Source: Streptomyces laurentii
GTDB taxonomy: Bacteria > Actinomycetota > Actinomycetes > Streptomycetales > Streptomycetaceae
DNA: 64,000 bases
Direction: 5' to 3'
Assembly (NCBI GenBank): GCA_002355495.1
Contig: AP017424.1
Span: forward strand, 4,343,501-4,407,500
Shown here: one piece after another, positions 27,598 through 36,119 of the stretch
How positions within the stretch are numbered: the first letter of the stretch is position 1
Layout: each line of letters begins with the position of its first letter
Translations under genes and position numbers: made by a program
Notes under the pieces: generated by a model
Database searches by the model: none
What the model was told of the DNA's origin: nothing
The model's input: the letters and a program-made list of their open reading frames with translations, nothing else

Positions 27598-27713
27598 CGG
27601 GGACCGCCTTTCGCACCTCGCGTGGTGGAGCGGGAAACGCTTCCAAGGTAGCCGTCAAGACTCCAGGCTGTGAGGCGTCCGTCACACCGCGCTACGAAAG
27701 TGACCTGTCCCTC

Positions 27714-27923
27714 ATGCTCGATGAAATCAAAGACATCCAGGCAGACGTTGGCGTACTGGCTGCCGCCCTCGCCGTGCACGGAATCACCCTCCCCTCCCTC
27801 GGCGTGGATGTCGTCACTCTCGCCGGGGCGACCGTCCGGCCGCCGCTCGTCGCGCTGGGTAACTGCACGGTGGAGAACGCGCGCCGTCTCATCGAGGTGT
27901 TGAAGAAGGCGGCCGACGGATGA
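27714..27923 (+). CDS. Small hypothetical protein coupled to the ATP-binding gene
   Basis: 69 residues (IKDIQADVGVLAAALAVHG, LGNCTVENARRLIEVLKKA), helical and soluble. ATG 27714 is preceded by GAAAG; an upstream non-ATG start cannot be excluded. The TGA overlaps the start of the next gene (ATGA). No known family, but such genes recur between XRE/DUF397 pairs and HATPase genes in Streptomyces. Confidence 0.6.
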   Translation: MLDEIKDIQADVGVLAAALAVHGITLPSLGVDVVTLAGATVRPPLVALGNCTVENARRLIEVLKKAADG

Positions 27924-28300
27924 GGCTGCCGTTCGCGCTCGAACTCCTCGCGCTGCCCAAGGCGGTGGGGGAGGTCCGGCACATGGTCCAGGGGGACGAT
28001 GTGCGGCTCTGCGTCAGCGAGTTGCTGACCAATGTCATCCGGCACGTGGGGGAGGGGACGCCGGTCACCGTGCGGGTGACGTCGTCGCACACCGGCCGGC
28101 TGCGGGTCGGTGTGAGCGATCCGGACCCGCGCGCCTGGCCGATACTGCGGGAGGCGGCGGCGGGGGCCGAGTCGGGGCGGGGGCTGGCTCTGGTCGACGC
28201 GGTCGCGTTGCAGTGGGGGGTCGAGCCGGGGCCGCGCGGGAAGACGGTGTGGTGCGAACTCGGGGCGCCGGTCGCGCCCCTGGCCCCAGCGGAAACGTAG
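27920..28300 (+). CDS. Anti-sigma-factor-type ATP-binding protein (HATPase_c)
   Basis: 126 residues of the SpoIIAB/RsbW-like kinase fold: N-box in LCVSELLTNVIRHVGEGTPV, the G1-like VGVSDPDPR, and the G2-like ESGRGLALVDAVA. No sensor domain is present. These proteins bind ATP and usually phosphorylate or sequester partner proteins. It overlaps the upstream gene by 4 bp and probably belongs to the same functional set as the XRE/DUF397 pair. Confidence 0.85.
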   Translation: MRLPFALELLALPKAVGEVRHMVQGDDVRLCVSELLTNVIRHVGEGTPVTVRVTSSHTGRLRVGVSDPDPRAWPILREAAAGAESGRGLALVDAVALQWGVEPGPRGKTVWCELGAPVAPLAPAET

Positions 28301-28527
28301 GACGGCCCGGCCCGAGGGGAGGGCGAGACGGGGTGTCCCGGTGCGGCGCGGGGCCCGGTGCACGCAGGGCGCAGGAAGGCTGCACGCCGTGCACACAACA
28401 GGAGGCGGAACGAGGCATAAGCTCCGTCGCGGCTCAGCGGAGACACCGTCCGTGACGGGCTCCGCTCTCGGTGAACCCAGCCTCGCGCCACCACGGAAGA
28501 AGCGACCACACCGTCACGAGGGACATG

Positions 28528-30078
28528 ATGAAGAAACGTATCCGCCTCGGCCTCGTCATCGCGGCCGTCGGCGTCGGCACCGCGCTCGCCCCCACCGCCT
28601 CCCCGGCCGCCGCCGCGACCCTCACCGGACCGACCCTGCGGGTTCTGCCGCTGGGCGACTCGATCACCGCCGGCGTCGGCAGCCCGACCGCCTCCTCGTA
28701 CCGCCGCCCCCTGCTGGATCTGGCCGCCGGGCAGTCGCGCTACAACGTGCGGTTCGTCGGGTCCCAGGTCGGTGGCCGGCTTCCGGACATCAGCCATGAA
28801 GGCCACTCCGGCTACATGATCGACGACATCCGGAACGGGATCGACCAGTGGATGGCGGGGGCGCGGCCGGACGTCGTACTGCTGCACATCGGCGTCAACG
28901 ACCTGGATCGCAGCGACGATCCGGGCCATGCCGGAGACCGGCTGAAGGCATTGCTCGACCAGATCTACGCCGACAAGCCCGGCGTCACCGTGATCATGCA
29001 GGGCGTCGTCCCGACCATTCAGGGGCTGAAACTGTCGCCGGAGGTCTTCAACGACCAGGCCCGGCAGTTGCAGAGCGTCGAGGCGCAGGCCGGCAACAAG
29101 TTCCGGTTCGTCGACGCCCCGGCCCTGGACGGCTCCGAGATGGCCGACGAGCTGCACCCCAACGACAAGGGCTACGACCGGATGGCCCGGACGTTCTTCA
29201 CGCCCTTGGACGAGGCGTTCACCTCCGGCTGGGCCACGGGCGGCAAGCCTCCGAACGCGGCGAACGAGTCGGGTGTGACCGGCCGGGTGCGGTTCGCCGA
29301 CTTCGATGGTGACGGCCGGGCCGACTACCTCACGGTCGCGAGCAACGGCGCGGTGTCCGTGTGGCTGAACCGGGGTGGCGACGGGCGTGGTGACTGGGAG
29401 GGGATCGGGCAGGTCGCCACCGGCACCACCAACGACCGCGACCGAGTGCGGTTCGCCGACTTCGACGGTGACGGCAAGGCCGACTACATCGTCCTCTCGG
29501 AGAGCGGCGCGGTGTCCGTGTGGCTGAACCGGGGCGGCGACGGGCGCGGTGACTGGCAGTGGATCGGGCAGGTCGCCACCGGTACCACCAGCGATCAGAG
29601 CCGGGTGCGGTTCGCGGACTACGACGGCGACGGGAAGGCCGACTACATCCACATCAAGGAGGACGGTTCCGTTCACGTCTACCTGAACCGCGGTGGCGAC
29701 GGCCGGGGTGACTGGCAGGTCCTGGGCCAGGTCGCCACGGGCATCACCAAGGACCAGAGCCGGGTGCGGTTCGCCGACTTCGACGGCGACGGCCGGGCCG
29801 ACTACGCCGCCCTGAACGAGGACGGCTCCGTCCACGCGTACCTCAACCGTGGCGGTGACGGCCGCGGCGGCTGGCAGGATCTCGGCCGGACGGCCGTCGG
29901 CCTCACCACCGACCAGAGCCGGGTGGGCCCGGCCGACTTCGACGGCGACGGTCACGCCGACTACGTCCTCACCGACCCCGTCAGCAACGCCGTGTACGCC
30001 TGGACCTGGAACGGCGGCGACGGCCGCGGCGACTGGCGCGACCTGGGACGGGTCGCCGCCGGGGTGCCCATCGGCTGA
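28528..30078 (+). CDS. Secreted SGNH hydrolase with five FG-GAP/VCBS repeats
   Basis: 516 residues: signal peptide (about 1-30), then an SGNH/GDSL esterase domain with block I LPLGDSITAGVG, block III HIGVNDLD and the catalytic DELHPND (D-x-x-H) at about 208. The C-terminal half is five repeats of about 46 residues, each opening VRFADFDGDGRADY (calcium-binding DxDxDG) and carrying WLNRGGDGRGDW. The repeats probably form a seven-blade-like propeller segment that binds carbohydrate or stabilises the enzyme outside the cell. ATG 28528 is preferred over 28525 because GAGGG lies close upstream. Confidence 0.9.
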   Translation: MKKRIRLGLVIAAVGVGTALAPTASPAAAATLTGPTLRVLPLGDSITAGVGSPTASSYRRPLLDLAAGQSRYNVRFVGSQVGGRLPDISHEGHSGYMIDDIRNGIDQWMAGARPDVVLLHIGVNDLDRSDDPGHAGDRLKALLDQIYADKPGVTVIMQGVVPTIQGLKLSPEVFNDQARQLQSVEAQAGNKFRFVDAPALDGSEMADELHPNDKGYDRMARTFFTPLDEAFTSGWATGGKPPNAANESGVTGRVRFADFDGDGRADYLTVASNGAVSVWLNRGGDGRGDWEGIGQVATGTTNDRDRVRFADFDGDGKADYIVLSESGAVSVWLNRGGDGRGDWQWIGQVATGTTSDQSRVRFADYDGDGKADYIHIKEDGSVHVYLNRGGDGRGDWQVLGQVATGITKDQSRVRFADFDGDGRADYAALNEDGSVHAYLNRGGDGRGGWQDLGRTAVGLTTDQSRVGPADFDGDGHADYVLTDPVSNAVYAWTWNGGDGRGDWRDLGRVAAGVPIG

Positions 30079-30122
30079 TCAGGGGGCGCGGCCCGACGGC
30101 AGCCGTGGCGATCGCCCCGGGG

Positions 30123-30530
30123 TCAGAGGCCCGGGGCGGTCGTCGTGTCCTCGGCCGCCGCCCAGGCGTCGATCTCGACGCGGAGGGCGGGAGAGGCCAG
30201 ACCGCTGACGTAGAGGAGGGTTGTGGCGGGCAGGTGGGCGCCGAGGAAGTCGGTGATCACGCGGCGACGCTCGGCCGGGGTGATCTCGTCCACCAGGTAG
30301 AAGGTGAGCTTCACCAGGTCGGTCACGGTCATCCCGGCGGCGGCCAGGTTACGGCGGATGTTCTCCAGCGCGACGGCCAGCTGCTCGGCCGGGTCGGACG
30401 GCACCCCGCCGTCCGGCCGCATGCCGATCTGGCCGGACAGCACCAGCCAGCGCGCGCCCGGGCCGACCTCCGTCTGATGGGAGTACGCGGCCACGGGCGC
30501 GTGGACGTCGAGCGGGTTGCGGCTGTTCAT
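30123..30530 (-). CDS. RidA/YjgF-family protein
   Basis: 135 residues with VAAYSHQTEVGPGARWLVLSG at the N-terminus, AVALENIRRNLAAAGMTVTDLVKLT in the middle, and the C-terminal PATTLLYVSGLASPALRVEIDA. The conserved Arg that holds the carboxylate in RidA deaminases lies in SPALRVEID or its equivalent, but the motif differs from canonical RidA. It probably deaminates reactive enamines/imines or has a related role. Start ATG 30530. Confidence 0.88.
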   Translation of the reverse strand: MNSRNPLDVHAPVAAYSHQTEVGPGARWLVLSGQIGMRPDGGVPSDPAEQLAVALENIRRNLAAAGMTVTDLVKLTFYLVDEITPAERRRVITDFLGAHLPATTLLYVSGLASPALRVEIDAWAAAEDTTTAPGL

Positions 30531-30599
30531 CGGCGGGCTCTCCCAGGGTCGTCTCGGGGGTCTCCCCGCCCACACAACCACACCCGCGAGACCGCCCAC

Positions 30600-30917
30600 T
30601 CACCCGACCAGCGCTGCCAGTTCGCGCTGGTACGGGAAGGAGCCGGGGACGTAGGCGCACCACGGTTCCTCGGCGTACGGGTCGCCGGTGACGCCGTAGG
30701 CGCGCGAGCGGGAGCCGCCGCAGACGCGGCGGAACTCGCAGGCCCCGCAGCGGCCACCGAGCCGGTCCGGGTCGCGGAGGCCGGTGAACAGCGGCGAGGT
30801 GCGGTAGATCGACGGCAGGGGCTCCTCGCGGACGTTGCCCGCGCTCAGCGGGAGGAAGCCGCTCGGGTGGACGCTGCCGGTGTGCGAGACCTCCGGATCG
30901 GTCGCCGTCAGCTTCCA
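30600..30917 (-). pseudogene. 3' remnant of a radical SAM/SPASM protein
   Basis: The frame ending at 30600 encodes about 105 residues of a radical-SAM C-terminal domain: HTGSVHPSGFLPLSAGNV, then four Cys in RLGGRCGACEFRRVCGG and EEPWCAYVPG. The cysteine pattern is that of an auxiliary Fe-S (SPASM-like) domain. No start codon or CxxxCxxC core lies upstream before the tandem repeat at 30978, so the 5' part is lost. Confidence 0.65.
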
Positions 30918-30977
30918 CCCGCGACGGTGGCCGCCGTGACGGCCGATGGTCCGCGGCGGGCCGGGACGATGGTCCTG

Positions 30978-31004
30978 CCCACCGGGCCCACCGGGCCCAC
31001 CGGG
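30978..31004. repeat. 9-bp tandem repeat CCCACCGGG x3
   Basis: Three perfect copies lie in the gap between the radical-SAM remnant and the membrane protein at 31045. No frame across them looks coding. The repeat marks the point where the radical-SAM homology stops. Confidence 0.85.
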
Positions 31005-31044
31005 CCCGTCAGCCCCCTCGGGCCGTCCTGCTCGTCCGTACGGC

Positions 31045-31551
31045 TCAGGCGCCGTCCGAGCCGCGCGGCGCGATCGCGTCCGCCGTCACCGCCAGCGCGA
31101 CGCCCAGACCGGTCAGCGCGGTGCCCAGCCCCGTGACCAGGGTGGTCAGGTGCCACGCCTGGTACGCGGACATCAGCGACGCGCGCAGCGACTGCCCCAT
31201 GAACGCCATCTGGCGCAGTTCGGCCAGCTTCTCGTCGTCACCGCCGGCGGCGTGCACCTCCGCCGTGATCTCGGCGTACGTGCGGCCCCCGGTGGCGCGG
31301 TCGACGTTGCTCTGGATGAACCGGGCGTACGCGTGTGCCTCGGGCCCGGAGTCCACCGCGTGGCCGGCGTGGGAGGCGAGTCCGGCGGGCAGCCCGTGGT
31401 GGGGGAAGGTGATCTTCTGGGCGGCGAGTTCGGTCCGGATCTCCTTCCTGCCCCCGCAGCCGCGGACGATCAGGACCGGTCCGGCGGCCGCGAGGGCCAG
31501 GCCGGCCGTGCCGAGCAGGAGACGGGCCCGGCGGAGTGATCGGCGGTCCAT
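31045..31551 (-). CDS. Two-TM membrane protein, unknown
   Basis: 168 residues: a basic N-terminus (RRSLRRARLL), a membrane helix at about 11-31, an acidic/His-containing extracytoplasmic segment of about 100 residues (HHGLPAGLASHAGHAVDSG, YARFIQSNVDRATGG), and a second hydrophobic region at about 130-160. No family is recognised. It lies 45 bp downstream of the hemerythrin gene on the same strand and may be co-transcribed with it. Confidence 0.65.
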   Translation of the reverse strand: MDRRSLRRARLLLGTAGLALAAAGPVLIVRGCGGRKEIRTELAAQKITFPHHGLPAGLASHAGHAVDSGPEAHAYARFIQSNVDRATGGRTYAEITAEVHAAGGDDEKLAELRQMAFMGQSLRASLMSAYQAWHLTTLVTGLGTALTGLGVALAVTADAIAPRGSDGA

Positions 31552-31596
31552 GGCGGGGCTTCCTTCTTTCCTCGTGCGGGTGGCGCGACGGGCGGT

Positions 31597-32495
31597 TCAG
31601 CGGTCGGCGGGGGCGGCGGGGCCGTCGGGGTGGGCGGGGCCGGCGGAGTCGTCGGAGGCGTCGGCCGTACGGTGTCCGAGCCGCAGCCGCAGCCGCCAGG
31701 TCTCGGGGCCGCGCTCCAGGTACTCCACCGCGAAGGCGCCGGGCCGGCGCCGTTCGAGCTGCGCGAGCAGCGGCAGCGGGTCGTGCGGCGCGACCAGCAC
31801 CATCGCGGTGCCCTCCGTGACGGCGTCCAGGGCGCCGAGGACCGTGGCGTGGCGCAGGGCGTGCGGTATCTCCCGTACGTCCAGCTCGGGTTCGGCCGTC
31901 TCCTCCGCGCCGCCGCAGGTGCACGCCCCGCCGCAGCCCCCGCCTCCTCGCCGTCCTCCCCGGAAGCGGAGCCCTCGCCGTCCTCCCCGGAGTCCTCCGA
32001 CGCGGCACCCGTCAGCGCGTGGTGCATGTGTCCGAGCAACTCCGCCAGGGACACCTCGGGCGTCATGGCGAGCAACGGCAGCACCAGCCCGTTCTCCTTC
32101 GCCACGTGCTCTTCGAAGAGCACCTGCAGGGCCCCGGCGTCGGCCGCCGTCCGCACCGGGTCCGGCGCGGTGGAGCGCAGCGCGTCGACGAGCGCGGTGA
32201 GCCGCCGGTGTTCGCCGGTCAGGCTCTCGACGAGCAGCCGGGCCTCGGGCATGGCGCGGGCCGCGGGATAGAGCGCGGCCTCCTCGGCCCCGGCGTGCGG
32301 CAGCAGCGCGCGGTCGCAGAAGGAGACGAGCGCGGTGCGCGGCCTGGCGGCGTCGCCGTCCGGGTCACGGTCCACGGCGGCGAGCAACGTCTTGACGTGG
32401 ACGGCCAGTTCGCCCGCGAGGCGGGCGTGGTGCGCCTCCGCGTCGTCGAGGGCTTGGGCGTCCTGGGGGTCCGAGGCGAGGGTGAGCACGCTCAT
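31597..32495 (-). pseudogene. Hemerythrin-DUF2249 fusion, frame interrupted
   Basis: From ATG 32495 the first about 165 residues are a hemerythrin HHE domain with its iron ligands (DDAEAHHARLAG, LLPHAGAEEAALYP, LTGEHRRL, LFEEHVAKENGLVLP), followed by an acidic linker. Near 31935, in a poly-G/C stretch, the coding phase shifts. The following frame gives ACTCGGAEE, ELDVREIPHALRHATVLGAL and LVAPHDPLPLLAQLERR, a DUF2249 domain, ending at 31597. One base restores a fusion of about 300 residues. Hemerythrin-DUF2249 proteins are linked to oxygen/NO handling. Either a true mutation or an indel error. Confidence 0.7.
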
Positions 32496-32761
32496 GTCGT
32501 GGCTCCAGCGGTGCGGGCCGGCGCGGCCGGCCGGAGGGCGGGTGGGGACGGCGTCCCGGCTGCCATCGGTGTCCGGGTGCGATCAGTGCCCAGCATGCGC
32601 CTCGCGTGCGGCGCGCTCCCGCGCCGAACGGACCTTGGTGCGAGGACCATGGCCCCCACTTGCGACCAGCCGGGTGGGTGGTGCCGCCCGGCCGTCCGGC
32701 AGGGGGCGTACGGCCTTCCCGGCCCCTTGCCCCCGTCCTGTCCCTTCCGCCGAAGCGGACG

Positions 32762-33502
32762 TCAGTCGATGTGCACGATCTGGAACGCCTCCGCCATCCG
32801 CCCCGCCGGCAGCCCGCCCGCCACCGCGTGCTCGGTGAGCCAGTCGCGCAGCAGCCCGGCCAGGTCGTCGAAGTGCGCGGTCTGGGAGGTGTGGATGCGC
32901 AGGGCGTCGACCTTGCGGTCGAAGACGGGGGTGACGTCCACGTACTGGTTCGGGGTCGGCCCGGTCATCAGCCACAGCTCGTGGACGATCCACGGCTCCA
33001 GCCCTTCCCGCTTGAGCAGTTCGGGGTGGGCGAAGGGGTTCCGGGCCTCGGGGTAGATGGCGCGCAGCGACGCGTCGCCGACGGCGCGGTGGTCGGGGTG
33101 GAGGTCGGCGACCCGGGCCCAGTTGATCTCGGGGGAGGGGATGATCACGCGTTGCGGCCGTACTTCGCGGATCACCCGGCACAGGTCGCGGCGCAGCTCG
33201 ACGGTGGCGTCCACGAAGCTGTCGGGGTAGCCGAGGAAGCGGACGTCGGCGACGCCGCTGAGCTTCGCGGAGTGCATCTGCTCGGCACGGCGCAGATCCG
33301 CCATGGCCTGACGGGGCAGCTTCGGGTCGTAACCGCCCGCGTCGCCGTCGGTGACGATGCAGTAGGTGACCTGGGTGCCGCGTTCGATCCACTGCATGAC
33401 GGTGCCGCTGACACAGAACTCGATGTCGTCCGGGTGCGCTGCCACCACCAGCAGTGATTCCGGTGCGCAGCGGATCGTCGGGTCGATCGCGAAGTCCTCC
33501 AT
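32762..33502 (-). CDS. PIG-L (LmbE/MshB-like) deacetylase
   Basis: 246 residues with the zinc-binding AHPDDIEFCVSGT near residue 24 and the distal HPDHRAVGDAS. This is the de-N-acetylase fold that includes MshB (GlcNAc-Ins deacetylase) and Mca. ATG 33502 places the domain at the usual distance; ATG 33565 would add 21 residues. The gene is divergent from an asparagine synthetase, with a 156-bp shared promoter region. The substrate is unknown; N-acetylglucosaminides are typical. Confidence 0.85.
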   Translation of the reverse strand: MEDFAIDPTIRCAPESLLVVAAHPDDIEFCVSGTVMQWIERGTQVTYCIVTDGDAGGYDPKLPRQAMADLRRAEQMHSAKLSGVADVRFLGYPDSFVDATVELRRDLCRVIREVRPQRVIIPSPEINWARVADLHPDHRAVGDASLRAIYPEARNPFAHPELLKREGLEPWIVHELWLMTGPTPNQYVDVTPVFDRKVDALRIHTSQTAHFDDLAGLLRDWLTEHAVAGGLPAGRMAEAFQIVHID

Positions 33503-33570
33503 GGGGCCAGCCTGTTGGGGACGCGGGGGGCGTCGCAAGGCCACATCGTGGCGTGAACCGGCCATGGCAC

Positions 33571-33599
33571 TTACGCGCCACCCAAAAGCTTGGTAGATT
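33571..33599 (+). promoter_or_regulatory. Putative housekeeping-type promoter for the asparagine synthetase
   Basis: TTACGC and TAGATT are separated by 17 bp, about 60 bp before the asnB-like start. Both hexamers fit the loose streptomycete consensus. No operator-like palindrome is obvious. Confidence 0.4.
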
Positions 33600-33658
33600 C
33601 AAATCATTGGGCGCGACACGTGAAAAGGGAACGGAACAGAGATCCGGAGGCGACCGGC

Positions 33659-35467
33659 ATGTGCAGGATCCTCGGCTCCTTCGCCGCGGGGGCGGACCGC
33701 CCCGACCCGGCCGAACTCGCGGCGGTCTCGGCCCGCCAGCGACACGGCGGCCCCGACGAGCACCACGTCCTCAGCGGCCCCGGCTGGTCGCTCGGCTGCG
33801 ACCGGCTCGCGGTCACCGACCCGTGCGGCGGCCGCCAGCCGTACCGGCTGCCGCACCTCCCCGGCATCCTGGCCGTCCTGAACGGCGAGATCTACAACCA
33901 CGCCGAGCTGCGCCGCCGGCTCGCCGCCCGCGGCCACCGCTTCCCGGACCGCTGCGACGGCACGCTGCTGCCCGCGCTGTACGCGGAGTACGGCCCGGCG
34001 TTCGCCGAGCACCTGGACGGCATGTTCGCCGCCGCGGTCCTCGACCTGCGGCCTGGCAGCACCCGACTCGTGCTCGCCGTCGACGACATGGGCATGAAGC
34101 CGGTCCACGTACACCACGACCCGCTGGACGGCTCCACCCGCTTCGCGTCCGAGATCCCCGCGCTGCTCGCCTTCGAGGGCGTACGGATCGCCCCGCGCGA
34201 GGAAGCCCTCGACGGCGTCCTGTCGACCCGTACCTCGTACGCGACCCAGACCGCGCTCGACGGCATCACCGTCCTGCCGCCCGGCGCGACGGCGGTGGTA
34301 CGGCCCGGCCGCGCGCCCGTCGTACGACGCCGGGCCCCGCACGCGGACGTGCGACCGGTCGGCGACACCCAGGACGTCCTGCGGCACGAGGTCCGCCGCC
34401 TCGCCACCGCCGACGTACCGGTGTGCGTCGTCACGAGCGGCGGCCTGGACTCCGGGCTGGTGACGGCGCTCGCCGCCGAACACGCCCGCGAGACCGACGC
34501 GCCGCCACTGCACTCCTTCCACCTCACGTACCGCGGGAAGTGGCCCGACTCCGAGGCGGTGTACGCCCGTTCGGTCGCGCGCCGGGCCCGCACGGTCCAC
34601 CACGAGGTGATCGTCGACCCGTCCGAGATCCCCTCGCTCCTCACCCGGACCGTACGGCACCTCGGCCAGCCGAACGCCGACCCGATCGCGCTCTCCACGT
34701 ACGCCCTCTTCCGGGCCGTCCGGCAGAGCGGCTTCACGGTCGCGCTGTCCGGCGACGGGGCGGACGAACTCTTCGGCGGGTACGACCGGATGCGCGCCGC
34801 CCTCGCCGCGCCGGCCGGCGTGGACTGGGCGAGCGCCTACGCGGACGCGCTCTCGGCGGCCCCCCGGGTGCTGCGCGAGCACCTGTACACGCCCGGGTAT
34901 GCCGCCTACATCGCCGAGCGCGGCTCGGCGGCCGACCGGATCGAGCAGGAACTGCGCTCGGCGGAGGCTGCGGGGACGGACCGGGCGACGGCGATGAGCG
35001 CGTTCGAGACCCGGTGGCGGCTGCCCGCGTACCACCTGCGGCGAGTCGACCATTTGTCGATGGCGTGGGCGGTGGAGGCCCGGATGCCGTTCTGCCAGCC
35101 GTCCGTCGTGACGCACGCGCGCGAGCTGCCGGCGGAGGCGCGGCACGGGAAACGGGCGCTGTACGAGGCGGGGGCGGAGCTGCTGCCCGGGGCGGTGCTC
35201 AGCCGGCCGAAGCAGCCGTTCACCCTGCCCCTCGCCGCGATGATCGCGCCCGGCGGACCGCTGCTCGACACGGTGCGCGAACTGCTGTCCCCGGCCCGGC
35301 TCGTGCTCGGCGGGAAGGTGCGCGCGGACCGCGTACAGCGGCTCCTGGAACGGCACTTGGAGCGCCCGAACCAGCACGCGGCGCTCACCCTGTGGGCGCT
35401 GGCCGTCCACGAGCTCTGGTCGGAGGTCGTGCAGGGCATGCGGATCCCGGTGGGCTGCGCGGCCTGA
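33659..35467 (+). CDS. asnB: Asparagine synthetase (glutamine-hydrolysing)
   Basis: 602 residues. The N-terminal glutaminase begins MCRILGSF with the catalytic Cys2 and includes GEIYNHAELRRRL. The synthetase domain has the pyrophosphate loop VTSGGLDSGLV at about 260 and SGDGADELFGGYDRM at about 363. GGAGG lies 8 nt before the ATG. It amidates aspartate with ammonia from Gln via an aspartyl-AMP. Relatives act in natural-product amide formation. Standing alone beside a PIG-L deacetylase, either primary or secondary metabolism is possible. Confidence 0.92.
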   Translation: MCRILGSFAAGADRPDPAELAAVSARQRHGGPDEHHVLSGPGWSLGCDRLAVTDPCGGRQPYRLPHLPGILAVLNGEIYNHAELRRRLAARGHRFPDRCDGTLLPALYAEYGPAFAEHLDGMFAAAVLDLRPGSTRLVLAVDDMGMKPVHVHHDPLDGSTRFASEIPALLAFEGVRIAPREEALDGVLSTRTSYATQTALDGITVLPPGATAVVRPGRAPVVRRRAPHADVRPVGDTQDVLRHEVRRLATADVPVCVVTSGGLDSGLVTALAAEHARETDAPPLHSFHLTYRGKWPDSEAVYARSVARRARTVHHEVIVDPSEIPSLLTRTVRHLGQPNADPIALSTYALFRAVRQSGFTVALSGDGADELFGGYDRMRAALAAPAGVDWASAYADALSAAPRVLREHLYTPGYAAYIAERGSAADRIEQELRSAEAAGTDRATAMSAFETRWRLPAYHLRRVDHLSMAWAVEARMPFCQPSVVTHARELPAEARHGKRALYEAGAELLPGAVLSRPKQPFTLPLAAMIAPGGPLLDTVRELLSPARLVLGGKVRADRVQRLLERHLERPNQHAALTLWALAVHELWSEVVQGMRIPVGCAA

Positions 35468-35498
35468 GGCCGGGCGCGGGCCCACCGGGACCCGGGAG

Positions 35499-35768
35499 TC
35501 AGCCCTTCACTCCGGCGACGAAGGCCGCCCAGGCGGCGGCCGGCACGACGAGCGCGGGCCCGGACGGGACCTTGCTGTCACGGACGGGGACGACACCGGG
35601 GACACCGTCGAGGACTTCGACGCAACTGCCGCCGTCCCCGTCGCTGTAGGAGCTCTTGCGCCAGGCGGCGCCGGTGAAGTCGTACGACACCTCGACGCAG
35701 TCGCCGCCGTGGCCGTCGCTGTAGGAGCTCTTGAACCAGTTCGCGTTGCTCAGGTCGTAGACGCGCAT
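35499..35768 (-). CDS. Double DUF397 protein
   Basis: 89 residues with two motifs, NWFKSSYSDGHGGDCVEVS and AWRKSSYSDGDGGSCVEVL, then VVPVRDSKVPSGPALVVPA and a normal ending AAFVAGVKG. Its ATG overlaps the end of the truncated regulator upstream by 19 bp. With no intact XRE partner next to it, it may now be an orphan or may act with a paralogue elsewhere. Confidence 0.85.
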   Translation of the reverse strand: MRVYDLSNANWFKSSYSDGHGGDCVEVSYDFTGAAWRKSSYSDGDGGSCVEVLDGVPGVVPVRDSKVPSGPALVVPAAAWAAFVAGVKG

Positions 35769-36019
35769 TGCCGGTACTCCTCCGCCGCCGACTTGAGCAG
35801 AGTGAGGGACGCCTCCGGCGACAGCGCGGCAGCCCTGAGCAGATCGTAGGCCGCCTGTGCGCGCTTCACCAGCGCCGGATCGTCGAGCAGATTTCCCGAA
35901 AACAGCGCCTCCGTATAGGCCGTTGACGGCATCTCCTCGAACTCCATGAGCTTGATCTGCCGACCCATCTCGGGGTACGCGCCCGCCGCGTACGGCACCA
36001 CCTGGACGAGGGCCGCGGG
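35750..36019 (-). pseudogene. 3' remnant of an XRE/DUF5753 regulator
   Basis: About 90 codons remain of the DUF5753 C-terminus: ALVQVVPYAAGAYPEMGRQI, LDDPALVKRAQAAYDLLRAA and LLKSAAEEYRQ. The helix-turn-helix and most of the ligand domain are absent; homology stops near 36019, where a short AT-richer stretch leads into an unrelated low-GC gene pair. The remnant suggests that insertion of the pair, or a linked deletion, removed the 5' part. Confidence 0.75.
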
Positions 36020-36119
36020 GGCGCTCCGGCTCCGGGACGAGAGGGGACCACACGCACGCGGGTACCGGCTGGTGGCGTTGGCAGAGGAGGCCCGAGGAGT
36101 GAATCCCTAGTGGTGGGAC

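Noticed and set aside
36057..36108. Short plus-strand frame ending ARGYRLVALAEEARGVNP
   Set aside because: It may be a gene-end fragment, but it is too short and without a recognisable family to support a call.
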